From assembly GCF_001718315.1 (NCBI RefSeq), contig NZ_CP013362.1, positions 3,162,001-3,226,000 on the forward strand: 64,000 bases of DNA, given 5' to 3'. Positions 1 to 8,995 of this stretch are shown piece after piece. The first letter of the stretch is position 1. Each line of letters opens with the position of its first letter. The stretch is from Burkholderia diffusa. GTDB taxonomy: Bacteria > Pseudomonadota > Gammaproteobacteria > Burkholderiales > Burkholderiaceae. Position numbers and translations under genes: made by a program. The notes below the pieces were generated by a model. That model had not been told where the DNA came from, searched no databases, and was given only the letters and a program-made list of their open reading frames with translations.

Positions 1-576
1 GCCCGAGAAGCCGCCCGCGCCGGTCGACTCGTAGTTCGTGCCCGTCGAGTACATCGCCTTGGCGGTCAGGCCCGCGAACTTGCCGGTGTACTTGATCTGG
101 TTGTCCGCATAGAGGCCGCCACCCAGCGCGACCGGCAGCCACGCGTTTTCGAGATAGTTGCCGACGGTCAGCGGATCGTAGGTGTCCGACAGCAGGTCGA
201 ACAGCGGCGTCTTCTGGCGGCCGAGGGTCACCGTGCCGTACGGGCTCTGCAGGCCGACGTACGCTGCGCGGTTGAACAGACGGCCGCTGTCGGCGAATGC
301 GCCGTTCTGCAGGTTCACGCCGCTTTCGAGGTTGAACAGGGCCTTCAGGCCGCCGCCGAGGTCTTCCGTGCCGTAGATGCCGAAGCGGCTGTTGGTGATC
401 GCGCCGTTGGTCATCGACAGCAGGCCGTCGTTCTTGGCGTTTGCGTTGGTCAGGTACCGGATGCTGGCGTCGGCGACGCCCCAGAGCGTGACCGAGCTTT
501 GTGCTGCTGCGTACTGGCTGGCGAAGGCCAGCACCGCGCCCCCTGCGATGGCTGCGAGTCGGGTGGTCTGCTTCAT
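1..576 (-). CDS. Gram-negative porin, 5' part only (runs off the window start)
   Basis: Outer-membrane general diffusion porin of the Neisseria/Burkholderia trimeric 16-strand type. The 192 visible codons begin with a clear signal peptide (MKQTTRLAAIAGG...) with a predicted cut after AAA, so the mature protein starts QSSVTLWG, the usual beta-1 start in this family. Further family features are GIYGTEDLGGGLKALFNLE and the VGLQSPYGTVTLGRQKTP segment. The C-terminal half, including the terminal aromatic residue used for BAM recognition, lies outside the window. The gene is monocistronic as far as visible, with about 430 bp of upstream sequence. Substrate specificity cannot be read from this fragment. 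Confidence 0.92.
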   Translation of the reverse strand, partial: MKQTTRLAAIAGGAVLAFASQYAAAQSSVTLWGVADASIRYLTNANAKNDGLLSMTNGAITNSRFGIYGTEDLGGGLKALFNLESGVNLQNGAFADSGRLFNRAAYVGLQSPYGTVTLGRQKTPLFDLLSDTYDPLTVGNYLENAWLPVALGGGLYADNQIKYTGKFAGLTAKAMYSTGTNYESTGAGGFSG

Positions 577-1003
577 GAGCTTTCCTATTTGTAGGTGTCT
601 CCATTCATGGCCGGCCGCGTGTGCAGCCGGGTGGCGATCGCGCACGTTCATGGCGCGCGCGATGTGGGCTGAATCATAAGACCAGTGCGCGCCCTGAAAG
701 AAATTGAAATGCGCGGTAACGCTGCGATTGTCGCCCTGGAACAACGTTTCCCGCGCCGGGCTTGCCTCTCGCGCGACCGATGCGGGGTACGGCGACGGCG
801 GAACGACGGCCGATGCTGTAAGGATCGGCCGGGAACGCGGCCGATGCAGCCCGGAGCATGGAAGGTGGATGCGGGACGAGCGGGCCGGACGGCGGCTGCG
901 AGCGCGGGCGGCGACCCGCGCCCGGTCTCGTGAACGGAGACCGGCCGGCGTCTGCGTCGCGTTTGCTATCGCCCGACCGGAACCGGCACGGGACGGCCGC
1001 CGC
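577..1003. other. Intergenic region between the porin and chromate transporter genes
   Basis: No convincing gene. It should hold the porin promoter and leader on the minus strand and the 3' end of the chromate transporter transcript. Two perfect 8-bp-arm inverted repeats are visible, at 824-845 and 922-944, near the end of the chromate transporter transcript. Neither has a T-run, so they are only possible 3'-end or REP-like hairpins. The ORFs drawn through here are Arg/Ala-rich and look like chance frames. Confidence 0.5.
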
Positions 1004-1531
1004 TCACTGGCCGATGCCCGTGAGCCCGATCAGCGCGCCGGCCGCGAGCAGCCATAGCGGATGGATGCGCGTGCGCCACGCGAGCACCGCGCATGCGGCG
1101 GAGATGCCCCACTGGATCGCGGTGCGGTTCGACGCTTCCGAGATCAGCATCGCGCTGGCCGCGACGAGCCCGGCCGTGACGGGCATCAGCCCCTGCTGCA
1201 CGTAGCGCCGCCAAGGCCGGTCGCGAAAGCGCTCCCACGCGTGCAGCGCCAGCACCGTGACGAGCGACGACGGCCCGAACTTCGCGATCGACGCGACCAG
1301 CAGCCCGGCCCAGCCGGCCACATGCCAGCCGACCAGCGACACGATCATCATGTTCGGCCCCGGCGCGGCCTGCGCGAGCGCGAACAGCGCGGTGAACTCG
1401 TGCGCACTCATCCAGCGGTGCACGTCGACGACCTGCCGCTGCATCTCCGGCAGGATCGTGTTGCCGCCGCCGAACGCGAGCAGCGACAGCTGGCTGAAGA
1501 TCGTCGCGATCGCGATCAGCGTGTCGTTCAT
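1004..1531 (-). CDS. chrA: Chromate transporter, second half-size ChrA subunit
   Basis: A 175-residue half-size member of the CHR family of inner-membrane chromate/sulfate transporters. It has the family signature near the N-terminus (LAFGGGNTILPEMQRQVV), the AQAAPGPNMM segment corresponding to the conserved PGP motif, and about five or six hydrophobic segments. The ATG overlaps the stop of the upstream half-gene by 4 bp (ATGA), so the two are translationally coupled. Known short-chain CHR proteins work as heterodimers of oppositely oriented halves, and this pair fits that. The role in chromate efflux is inferred from family; related pairs may carry other oxyanions. Confidence 0.88.
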   Translation of the reverse strand: MNDTLIAIATIFSQLSLLAFGGGNTILPEMQRQVVDVHRWMSAHEFTALFALAQAAPGPNMMIVSLVGWHVAGWAGLLVASIAKFGPSSLVTVLALHAWERFRDRPWRRYVQQGLMPVTAGLVAASAMLISEASNRTAIQWGISAACAVLAWRTRIHPLWLLAAGALIGLTGIGQ

Positions 1532-2154
1532 GACCGGCCTCCATCGCGCGCGGTCGCGCGCTGCGATGCCGGCGTATCGCGACGCCGGGACGCGAGCCAG
1601 ATGCTCACCGGCGTCAGCACGAGCATCGCGCTCAGGAGCGGAATGCGCAGCACCGCGATCGCGACGAACGCGAGCGCCGCGATGCCGGCCGCGGTGCGCG
1701 GCGCGTGCCGCAGCGGTTTCGCGACCTTCACGGCCATCGCGACGAGCAGGCCCGCGGCCGCGGCGGCAAGCCCGCCGAACAGGTGCTGCACGCGCGGATC
1801 GCCCTGCGTCTTCGCGTACAGCACGCCGAGCGCGACGACCACGAGCGTCGGGCCCGCGATCAGCCCGAGAATGCCGGCGAACGCGCCCGCGACGCCGCGA
1901 AAGCGCATGCCGACGGCGACCGACAGGTTGATCACGTTGCCGCCCGGCAGGAACTGACACAGCCCGAGCAGATCGGTGAATTCGTCGGCGGTGAGCCATT
2001 TGCGCTCATCGACGATCGTGCGCCGCGCGAACGGCAGCGCGCCGCCGAACGACATCAGGCCGAGCGACAGGAAGCCGGTGAACAGCTCGGCGAGGCCGAT
2101 CCGGCGCGAGGACGCGGCGGGCGGCGGAGAAAGGGATTGCATGGGGGTCCTCAT
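1528..2154 (-). CDS. chrA: Chromate transporter, first half-size ChrA subunit
   Basis: First gene of a two-gene operon encoding a split CHR-family transporter, 208 residues from the ATG at 2154 or 204 from the second ATG at 2142. Motifs visible are LMSFGGALPFARR (family FGG signature) and LCQFLPGGNVINLSV, where the conserved PGP reads PGG. Several membrane segments follow. It is divergent from a LysR gene, with only 84 bp between the start codons, so the regulator probably controls it. The downstream half-gene overlaps by 4 bp. The choice between the two starts is open. Confidence 0.88.
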   Translation of the reverse strand: MRTPMQSLSPPPAASSRRIGLAELFTGFLSLGLMSFGGALPFARRTIVDERKWLTADEFTDLLGLCQFLPGGNVINLSVAVGMRFRGVAGAFAGILGLIAGPTLVVVALGVLYAKTQGDPRVQHLFGGLAAAAAGLLVAMAVKVAKPLRHAPRTAAGIAALAFVAIAVLRIPLLSAMLVLTPVSIWLASRRRDTPASQRATARDGGRS

Positions 2155-2216
2155 CAAACGATGCCCCGAGGTTACCGCCGTTGCGCATTCCGGCAAAACG
2201 ATTTTATCGGCGCACC

Positions 2217-2237
2217 CTTGTGATCTAGAATCACAAG
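2217..2237. promoter_or_regulatory. Perfect 21-bp palindrome abutting the LysR start codon
   Basis: Arms CTTGTGAT (2217-2224) and ATCACAAG (2230-2237) flank a 5-bp centre. The site ends one base before the LysR-type ATG at 2239 and lies in the divergent gap to chrA. It fits a LysR-type T-N11-A operator. No separate Shine-Dalgarno sequence is visible, so the palindrome occupies the position where the ribosome would bind. Confidence 0.6.
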
Positions 2238-2238
2238 C

Positions 2239-3123
2239 ATGGCACGCGACCTCCCGCCCTTTTCCGCGCTTCGGGCCTTTGAAGCAGCGGCACGACACGA
2301 AAGCTTCAGCGCCGCCGGCGACGAACTGCATGTGACTCACGGTGCCATCAGCCGGCAGATCGCCGGGTTCGAGGCGTGGCTCGGCAAGCCGGTGTTCCAT
2401 CGCTACGGCAAGCGCGTGAAGCTCACCGACGAAGGCCGCCGCTATCTGGACACCGTGCGTGCCGCATTCGACAGCATCGCGCTCGCCACCGAGCAACTGC
2501 GCAACACGGGCGCCGCGCGCGTGCTGCGCATCAATGCGCTGCCGACCTTCGCGATGAAATGGCTGCTGCCGCGCCTGTCGCGATTCCAGCGCGGCGCGCC
2601 GAACGTCGAGCTGAAGCTGTCCACGTCGAACGCGCCGCTCGACATGCTCGACGGTTTCGACGTCGCGATCCGTCGCGGCCCCGGCCACTGGCCGGCCTGC
2701 ACGAGCGGCCACTTCCTCGACGAAAGCGTGATTCCGGTCTGCAGCCCTGCGCTGCTCAAGCGCGCGCCGATTTCCAGCGCGGACGATCTCGCGCGGCACG
2801 TGCTGCTGCATTCGGATACGCGGCCGGAAGGCTGGCGCGACTGGTTCGCGGCGGCCGGCGTGGCGATGAAAGGGCGCAAGCGCCAGTCGTTCGACCACTT
2901 CTACCTGGCGCTGCAGGCTGCCGTCGACGGGCTGGGCGTCGCGCTCGGCCCGCTGCCGCTGATCGACGACGAACTCGCGAGCGGCCGCCTCGTGATGCCG
3001 CTGCCCGGGCCGCGCATCGCGACGCGCAGCTATTGGTGGATCGCACCGGGCGCGGCGGCCGACGATCCGCTCGTCGCGCAGTTCTGCGCGTGGCTGCAGG
3101 CGCAGTCGAATACCGGCGCGTGA
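2239..3123 (+). CDS. LysR-family transcriptional regulator (GcvA-like)
   Basis: A 294-residue LysR regulator. The N-terminal winged helix-turn-helix covers residues 6-64 (FSALRAFEAAARHESFSAAG... VTHGAISRQIAGFEAWLG), followed by a linker helix and a C-terminal periplasmic-binding-like effector domain starting near residue 90. The opening DLPPFSALRAFEAAARH is typical of the GcvA/AmpR branch. It is divergent from the split chrA operon, so it is the likely regulator of that operon. The palindrome at 2217-2237 fits autoregulation. The effector is unknown. Confidence 0.93.
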   Translation: MARDLPPFSALRAFEAAARHESFSAAGDELHVTHGAISRQIAGFEAWLGKPVFHRYGKRVKLTDEGRRYLDTVRAAFDSIALATEQLRNTGAARVLRINALPTFAMKWLLPRLSRFQRGAPNVELKLSTSNAPLDMLDGFDVAIRRGPGHWPACTSGHFLDESVIPVCSPALLKRAPISSADDLARHVLLHSDTRPEGWRDWFAAAGVAMKGRKRQSFDHFYLALQAAVDGLGVALGPLPLIDDELASGRLVMPLPGPRIATRSYWWIAPGAAADDPLVAQFCAWLQAQSNTGA

Positions 3124-3163
3124 ATATGTGCCGGCGGGCGGCATTGCACCGCCCGCTGCCGGG

Positions 3164-4471
3164 TCACACCACCGGGCCCGGTTCCTTTTCCTTGCGCAGG
3201 ATCGCGTACAGGATGATCGCGCCGAACGTCGCGGTGCCGATCCCGCCGAGCCCGAACCCGCCGAACTTCAGCGAGAAGTCGCCGGCGCCGAGCACCAGCG
3301 TGACGGCCGCGACGATCAGGTTGCGGTTGTCGGAGAAGTCGACCTTGTTGACGACCCAGATCCGGGCGCCCGTCACCGCGATCAGCCCGAACACGACGAT
3401 CGACACGCCGCCGAGCACCGGGCCCGGAATCGTCTGGATCACCGCGCCGAACTTCGGCGAGAAGCCCAGCCCGATCGCGATCAGCGCGGCGACCGCGAAC
3501 ACGAGCGTCGAATAGATCCGCGTGACGGCCATCACGCCGATGTTCTCCGCGTAGGTGGTCACGCCCGTGCCGCCGACGCTGCCCGACACGATCGTCGCCA
3601 GCCCGTCGCCGATGAACGCGCGACCGACGTAGCGGTCGAGGTTGGTGCCCGTCATCGCGCTCACCGCCTTGATGTGGCCGAGGTTCTCCGCGACCAGGAT
3701 CACCGCGATCGGCGCGAGCATCAGCATCGCGTGCGGATCGAAGACCGGCGCGCGGAAGCTCGGCACCCCGAACCAAGCGGCATGCGCGACGATCGAGAAA
3801 TCGACCGGCTTGCCGAGGCCCATCCCGTTGGTGGCGATCGCATAGATCACGTAGGCGATCACCAGCCCGACGAGGATCAGCAGGCGCTGCATCATCCCCT
3901 GTGCGAACACCGCGACGCCGCCGACGCAAAGCACCGTGACGAGCGCCATCACCGAGTCGAAGGTCGACGCCGACACGCCCTTGACCGCGATCGGCGCCAG
4001 GTTCAGCCCGATCACCGCGACCACCGCGCCGGTGACGACGGGCGGCATCAACGTCTCGATCCAGCGCGTGCCGATTGCCTGCACGAGCGCGCCGAGCGCG
4101 ACGTAGACCACACCGCACGCGATGATTCCGCCGAGCGCGACGGGGATGTTCGGGTTCGGCCCGCTGCCGCCGTAGCCCGTGACCGCGATCACGAGGCCGA
4201 TGAACGCGAAGCTCGAGCCGAGGTAGCTCGGCACGCGGCCGCCGACCAGCACGAAGAACAGCAGCGTGCCGATGCCCGACATGAAGATGCACAGGTTCGG
4301 ATCGAAGCCCATCAGCAGCGGCGCGAGCACGGTCGAGCCGAACATCGCGACGACGTGCTGCACGCCCATCGCGACCATCTGCGGCCACGGCAGGCGCTCG
4401 TCGGGGCCGACCACGCGCGCGGCGGCGCCGGTCGGTTGCACCCGCCAGCGCGGGAAGTAGGAATCGGACAT
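3164..4471 (-). CDS. NCS2-family uracil/xanthine permease
   Basis: A 435-residue nucleobase:cation symporter-2 (UraA/RutG branch) inner-membrane transporter. Family motifs are QHVVAMFGSTVLAPLLMGFDP near residue 40, FAFIG at about 90, VAENLGHIKAVSAMTG near residue 265 (the substrate-binding TM8 glutamate) and GDGLATIVSGSVGGTGVTTYAENIG around residue 295 (TM10). About 14 hydrophobic segments can be counted. The gene stands alone. UraA-type uracil uptake is the best guess, but RutG-like or xanthine transport cannot be excluded by eye. Confidence 0.9.
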   Translation of the reverse strand: MSDSYFPRWRVQPTGAAARVVGPDERLPWPQMVAMGVQHVVAMFGSTVLAPLLMGFDPNLCIFMSGIGTLLFFVLVGGRVPSYLGSSFAFIGLVIAVTGYGGSGPNPNIPVALGGIIACGVVYVALGALVQAIGTRWIETLMPPVVTGAVVAVIGLNLAPIAVKGVSASTFDSVMALVTVLCVGGVAVFAQGMMQRLLILVGLVIAYVIYAIATNGMGLGKPVDFSIVAHAAWFGVPSFRAPVFDPHAMLMLAPIAVILVAENLGHIKAVSAMTGTNLDRYVGRAFIGDGLATIVSGSVGGTGVTTYAENIGVMAVTRIYSTLVFAVAALIAIGLGFSPKFGAVIQTIPGPVLGGVSIVVFGLIAVTGARIWVVNKVDFSDNRNLIVAAVTLVLGAGDFSLKFGGFGLGGIGTATFGAIILYAILRKEKEPGPVV

Positions 4472-4709
4472 GGGGATAAGGGCTCCTGTCGAACGCCGGC
4501 TGCGGACAGTGCGCCGGTCTGGAATCTGGCGCGAGTTTACGGAGCGGAAATGGGGCTGGCAAGCGCGAACCGCCGGCGCGGCGCGGCGGCGACGTGCTCA
4601 CCGGGCGCGGTGCCGGACGGCAAGATCGCGCCAATGAAAGCCGACCGGGGTCGGCCGGCGCCCGGCGCGATGTAAGCGTGCGCTCACATCGAGGCGAGCG
4701 CCGCGAGGA

Positions 4710-5948
4710 TCACGGATTGATGTACTGGAACAGCGACATGTTCTGCAGTTGTGCGTAGGCCTTCTGCGCGCCGCTCAGCGCGTTCTGCACCTGCAGGTAC
4801 TGGCTGATGGTCGTCACCATGTTGGTGCTGGTCAGGTCCGACAGGTTGCTGGTCGTCTGCAGCGCCGCGGTCTGGTTGACGGCCTGCATCGCCTTGACTT
4901 CCTGCTCGCGGCCACCGACCGACGCCAGCACGGTCGTGACGTTGCGCATCGAGTTGTTGATCTTCGTCGCGGCCGTGCCCATCGCGTTCGACAGCGCGGC
5001 GCTCGCGGTCGGGTTACCCGTGACGGGCGTCTTCAATGCCGTGATCATCGAATCGAGCGTCGAGAACACGTCGACCCCGCTCGCCTGCGGCGCGGGCGTC
5101 ACCGAAAACGTGTCGTTGACCGACGGCGTGCCCGACACGGCCACCTTCATCCCGCTGCCGAGCGCGATCGCGGTGCCCGACGTGTAGGCCTGCGCGGGCG
5201 TGGTCGTCGGCGGCGACGCCGTATTGTCGGTCACCGTGTAGGTCGGCGCGGCCGCCGTGCCGCCGAAGGTGATCGTGAACTGATGGCCGTTCGTCGCGGC
5301 CGACGGGTCCGTCACCGTGACGTTGCCGATGGTGGCCGTGCCCGTGTTGCTCGCGCCGGCCGCCTGGACCGGCGCGCTGCCCAGCGACTGCACCGACATG
5401 AACACCGAGAGGCCCGAGTCGCCCTGCGGCACGCTGCGCGAATCGTCGATCTGCACGGTGCGCGTGCCCGTATCGCCGACGTAGCTGATGCCGCCGGCCG
5501 CGTTTTTCGTGAACGGCGCCGCCGCATTCTTGAAGCCCGCGAACAGATAGTTGCCGGCGCCGTCCGTCGAGTTCGCGAGCGACATCAACTGGTCGCGATA
5601 GCCCTCGAGCTGCGTCGCGAGCGCCGCGCGGTCGCTGTCGGCGAGCGAACCGTCGCCGGCGCGCACGATCACCGACTGGATGCTGCCGAGCACGGTGCTG
5701 ACGTTCTGCAGCGCCTGGTCCTCCGCCTGCAGCGACGCGAGCGCCGTGCTCTGGTTCGCCGCGTACTGTGACAGCGTGGCCGACGTCATCGACAGCTGCA
5801 CGGCCTGCGCCGCGCCCACCGGGTTGTCGGCCGGCGTCGTGAGGCTCACGCCGCTCGAGATCTGCTGGTAGAGCTGCGCGAGCTGGGCCTGCTGATCGTT
5901 CATCTGGCCGACGTTCAGCTGGTAGAACTGGGTCGTGGAAATCCGCAT
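4710..5948 (-). CDS. flgL: Flagellar hook-filament junction protein FlgL (HAP3)
   Basis: A 412-residue secreted structural protein linking the hook (through FlgK) to the flagellin filament. It shows the flagellin-like N-terminal coiled region (MRISTTQFYQLNVGQMNDQQAQ, then QISSGVSLTTPADNP) and the C-terminal D0 helix rich in Gln/Ser/Asn ending LQNMSLFQYINP. The middle is a Thr/Ala-rich variable domain. No signal peptide is present, as expected for flagellar type III export. It follows flgK with a 23-bp gap and ends the flgKL operon, read from the sigma-28-type promoter at 8010-8036. Confidence 0.96.
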   Translation of the reverse strand: MRISTTQFYQLNVGQMNDQQAQLAQLYQQISSGVSLTTPADNPVGAAQAVQLSMTSATLSQYAANQSTALASLQAEDQALQNVSTVLGSIQSVIVRAGDGSLADSDRAALATQLEGYRDQLMSLANSTDGAGNYLFAGFKNAAAPFTKNAAGGISYVGDTGTRTVQIDDSRSVPQGDSGLSVFMSVQSLGSAPVQAAGASNTGTATIGNVTVTDPSAATNGHQFTITFGGTAAAPTYTVTDNTASPPTTTPAQAYTSGTAIALGSGMKVAVSGTPSVNDTFSVTPAPQASGVDVFSTLDSMITALKTPVTGNPTASAALSNAMGTAATKINNSMRNVTTVLASVGGREQEVKAMQAVNQTAALQTTSNLSDLTSTNMVTTISQYLQVQNALSGAQKAYAQLQNMSLFQYINP

Positions 5949-5971
5949 CGTTTCTATCCTCTCGAATCCGC

Positions 5972-7954
5972 TCAGCTGAACAGGCCCAGCACGGTCTGGA
6001 ACAGCGAAGACGCCGTCTGGATCACTTTCGCGTTCGCCTGGTAGAGCTGCTGGTACTGCATCAGGTTCGCGGCTTCCTCGTTCTGGTTCACGCCCGACAC
6101 CGACTGCTGCGCGGACGTGATCTGCCCGACCAGCGCCGTCTGTGCGGTGCTCGACGACTTGAGCTGGCTCGCGGTGTTGCCGATGTTGTTCACGTAGTTC
6201 GCATACGCGCCCGTGAGCGTCGTCGTGCCGCCGCCGAGCGTCTTCGCGTTGACGAGCTGCGACAGCGCGAGCGCGTTGCTGCCGTCGCTCGTGCCGCCCG
6301 CGTACGGCCCGATCGTGAACGAATCGCCGTCCGACGGCGTGCCCGACAGCGTGACGGTCACGCCGTTCAACGCCCCGGCGGCCGTCCCCGACATCGTCAT
6401 CGCCGCACCGGTCGACGGGTCGTACGGCACGGAGTCGGTCGGATTGTTGATCGTCACCGAAGTCGGCGGCGTGCCCGGGATCGTCACCGTGGTGCCGACC
6501 GGGAAGCCCGACAGCGACTTCGTCGCCGCGTCGTAGGTCAGCTTGGTCGTCGGCACCTGGTAGCCGGCGCTCACCCCGCTCAGCGCGATCTTGCCGGTGC
6601 CGATGTTGGTGCTCGACGCCGACGTGATGGCCGGCGACGCGGCCGCGATCGCCGAGCCGCTCGTCGTCGCGAGGCCGAAGCCCGTCAGCGCGCCGCGCGT
6701 CGGCAGCACGGTGAACTGGTCGCCGGCATTCATCGCGCCGGACGAGAACGAGAAGTTCAGCCCGCCGAGCGAAAGCGGCATCGGCCCTGCCTTCTGGTCG
6801 ACCACCGCGCCGCTCGCGCGATCGGTCAGCGTGTAGTTCGTGCCGTCGTACGACAGCGTGTAGTCGCTCGTCGTCGGCTGCGACGCGTTGGCGAACGACA
6901 CGGAAAGCGACGCGTTGCCGGTATTGCCCTGGTTCGAATAGACGGCCGGGGCCGCCACCGTGAACAGGTTGCCGCCCGGCTTGCCCGACAGGTCGATGCC
7001 GAGCGCGTTCTGCGCGTTGACCTGCGCGGCGAAGCTGGCCGCGACCGCGCCCAGCTGCGCCTGCGCGGGGTCGAGCGTCTGGCTGCGGAACGCGAGCAGG
7101 CCGCCGAGCGTGCCGCCCGACAGCGACGCATCCGGCAGCGCCTGGTTCGGGCCCGGCGGGTTCGCGCCGGCGATGCCCTGCGACACCACGGTAAGTTCGC
7201 TCGGATCGGACGGCGACGTGACCGTCGCGAGCTGGTAGCTCTTGTCGGCGAGGACGAGCGGCTGGCCGCCCGCGAGAAACACGCTATAGCCGCTGTCGTT
7301 GCGCACCACCTGCACGCCGGCGAGGCTCGACAGGTTCGACACCGCGAGGTCGCGCTGGTCCATCAGCTGGTTCGGCGGCTGGCCCTGGCTGCTCGCCGCC
7401 GAGATCTGCTGGTTCAGCTGCGCGATCTGCGCGGTGTACGTGTTGATCTGCGACACCGTGCTGGTGAGCTGCGTATTGACGCTCTGGCGCAGCGCGTCGT
7501 ACTGCTGGCCGGTCGCGTTGAGCTGGTTCGCGAGAATCTGCGCGTTGCTGATCGCGGTCTGCCGCACCGACGTGTCGGCGGCGCTGTTCGCCACGTTCTG
7601 CAAGCCGGTGAAATAGCCGGTGATCGCGGTCGAGATCCCCGCCGTCGGGCTGCCGACGTAGTTGTTCAGCTGCGCGACGAGCGAATACCACGTCGATAAC
7701 GAGCCGCCTTGCGACTGCGCGCTGTTCAGCTGGTCGCTCAGGTACTGGCTGTACTGCCGCTGCACCGTGACGGTGTTCACGCCCTGCGGCATGTAGCCGC
7801 TCGACGTGTACTGGCCGCTCGCCTCGGCATAGACCGGGCGTTCGACCGAATAGCCGGGCGTCGCGGCGTTGCTGATGTTCTGACCGGTCGTCGTGAGGCC
7901 CCAGAGCGCGGCATTGAGGCCGCTGACACCGAGGTTCATGAGTGTGTTGGACAT
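5972..7954 (-). CDS. flgK: Flagellar hook-associated protein FlgK (HAP1)
   Basis: A 660-residue hook-filament junction protein. Residues 1-60 carry the rod/hook N-terminal signature (LGVSGLNAALWGLTTTGQNISNAATPGYSV). A long Gln-rich coiled region follows to about residue 200, then an expanded Thr/Ser/Ala-rich surface domain. The C-terminus (QSVSGVNQNEEAANLMQYQQ through SSLFQTVLGLFS) is the conserved D0 helix. It is longer than the E. coli protein (about 547 residues), mainly in the exposed domain. It is first of the flgKL operon, with a sigma-28-like promoter 56 bp upstream. Confidence 0.97.
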   Translation of the reverse strand: MSNTLMNLGVSGLNAALWGLTTTGQNISNAATPGYSVERPVYAEASGQYTSSGYMPQGVNTVTVQRQYSQYLSDQLNSAQSQGGSLSTWYSLVAQLNNYVGSPTAGISTAITGYFTGLQNVANSAADTSVRQTAISNAQILANQLNATGQQYDALRQSVNTQLTSTVSQINTYTAQIAQLNQQISAASSQGQPPNQLMDQRDLAVSNLSSLAGVQVVRNDSGYSVFLAGGQPLVLADKSYQLATVTSPSDPSELTVVSQGIAGANPPGPNQALPDASLSGGTLGGLLAFRSQTLDPAQAQLGAVAASFAAQVNAQNALGIDLSGKPGGNLFTVAAPAVYSNQGNTGNASLSVSFANASQPTTSDYTLSYDGTNYTLTDRASGAVVDQKAGPMPLSLGGLNFSFSSGAMNAGDQFTVLPTRGALTGFGLATTSGSAIAAASPAITSASSTNIGTGKIALSGVSAGYQVPTTKLTYDAATKSLSGFPVGTTVTIPGTPPTSVTINNPTDSVPYDPSTGAAMTMSGTAAGALNGVTVTLSGTPSDGDSFTIGPYAGGTSDGSNALALSQLVNAKTLGGGTTTLTGAYANYVNNIGNTASQLKSSSTAQTALVGQITSAQQSVSGVNQNEEAANLMQYQQLYQANAKVIQTASSLFQTVLGLFS

Positions 7955-8009
7955 GCGCGATCCTGATGAGCCGGCCGCGCTGCGGCCGCCGGGTTGCGTG
8001 ACTCCCGGT

Positions 8010-8036
8010 ATAACGGCCGCGGATCGGAAAAATTGA
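8010..8036 (-). promoter_or_regulatory. Sigma-28 (FliA) promoter for flgKL
   Basis: On the minus strand this reads TCAATTTT, an 11-bp spacer, then GCCGTTAT, against the known FliA consensus TAAAGTTT-N11-GCCGATAA (6/8 and 7/8 matches). It ends 55 bp before the flgK start codon. Spacer length and -10 element match the flgM promoter at 18176-18202. Confidence 0.75.
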
Positions 8037-8115
8037 GGGAAAAATGCGCTGGCGACACACGCGTGCGCGTCGTCCGTCGAGCGCTCCGGCGGACGCTGCC
8101 GGCACCGGTGCGAAA

Positions 8116-8135
8116 GCGGCCCCGGACGGGGCCGC
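8116..8135 (-). terminator. Hairpin downstream of the ycgR-like gene
   Basis: Perfect 8-bp arms (GCGGCCCC and GGGGCCGC) with a 4-base loop begin 15 bp past the stop of the PilZ gene. On the minus strand the hairpin is followed by TTTCGC, a short U-tract. It probably separates ycgR from the flgKL transcript. Confidence 0.5.
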
Positions 8136-8149
8136 GAGAGGGAGATGCG

Positions 8150-8905
8150 TCAGGCCCGCGCGAGCGAGCGGCGCTTCATCTCGAGCTGCGTGATCAGGCG
8201 CTGCAGCGTGTTCTCCGCGCTGCCCGGCAACGACATGAAGCGAAAGCCGAGCTGGAAGCGCCGCGAGCCGTTCGGCATCTGGGTCGAACGCTGCGACACG
8301 AGCCGCAGGTCGAGCGACAGCTTGCCGTGGCCGGTCAGCTCGAGCTCGACTTCCGGCAGCAGCGTGCCGACCTCGAGCGCCTCGACGCGCTCGTCGGCCG
8401 TGCGCAGCCCGACGCCGCCGAGCGACAGGTTATGCACCTCGAACACGAAGCCCTCGCCGTCCGGCAGCTTGCCGCGGCACAGGAACGGATCGACGATCGG
8501 CGCATCGACACGGAAATACTCGCGGCGCTGGATGCACATCAGCACGTCGGGGAAATCGGCGACGAACGCGGGCAGCCCCTCGTAGCGCGTTTCGCGCGGC
8601 GTGCTCGTGGTGAATTCGACGCGCACGCCTTCCGGCGCCGCGGCGAACGTGCAATGCGACGCGCCGAGAATGCCGGCGTTCTGCTCGGACAGCGCGCCCC
8701 AGTCGAACGTAAACGTGCGCGCGCCGACGTCGACCTCGAGCAGGCGCGTGACGAGCTGGCCACCCGGGTACTGGACGGTCAGGAAGTCGCCGCGGTTCAC
8801 GAGGTTGCGCAGCTGCACACCGATCTCCAGCGGATTACGGCGGGCGTAGTCAGGCCCGGAATGGCCCGCATCCAGGCTCGGATCGGTCGACGTTTCGATA
8901 TTCAT
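8150..8905 (-). CDS. ycgR: YcgR-type flagellar brake protein with PilZ domain
   Basis: A 251-residue c-di-GMP receptor that slows the flagellar motor when c-di-GMP is high. The N-terminal YcgR/PilZN domain (residues about 20-110) includes LEIGVQLRNLVNRGDFLTVQYPGGQ. The C-terminal PilZ domain carries both ligand motifs: QRREYFR near residue 125 (RxxxR) and NLSLGGVGLR near residue 165 (D/NxSxxG). It sits between flgJ and flgK and has its own near-perfect sigma-28 promoter at 8996-9022, so it is co-expressed with late flagellar genes. Both c-di-GMP binding motifs look intact. Confidence 0.93.
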   Translation of the reverse strand: MNIETSTDPSLDAGHSGPDYARRNPLEIGVQLRNLVNRGDFLTVQYPGGQLVTRLLEVDVGARTFTFDWGALSEQNAGILGASHCTFAAAPEGVRVEFTTSTPRETRYEGLPAFVADFPDVLMCIQRREYFRVDAPIVDPFLCRGKLPDGEGFVFEVHNLSLGGVGLRTADERVEALEVGTLLPEVELELTGHGKLSLDLRLVSQRSTQMPNGSRRFQLGFRFMSLPGSAENTLQRLITQLEMKRRSLARA

Positions 8906-8995
8906 GGCTAGCCGGTTTTCTTTTCATGGGCGCCCGGGCGACCGGTGCGCAGTAAAATCGGGCCAGAACATGGCCCGGTTGCAGGTCTCACACAC

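Noticed and set aside
824..944. Two GC hairpins as chrA terminators
   Set aside because: Stems are perfect but there is no U-tract; recorded only as possible 3' hairpins.
4640..4655. Hairpin GCCGACC/GGTCGGC as an flgL terminator
   Set aside because: Loop of two bases and no clear T-run; too weak to list.
3128..4675. 515-codon plus-strand frame opposite the NCS2 permease
   Set aside because: Asp/Arg/His-rich antisense shadow of a membrane protein.
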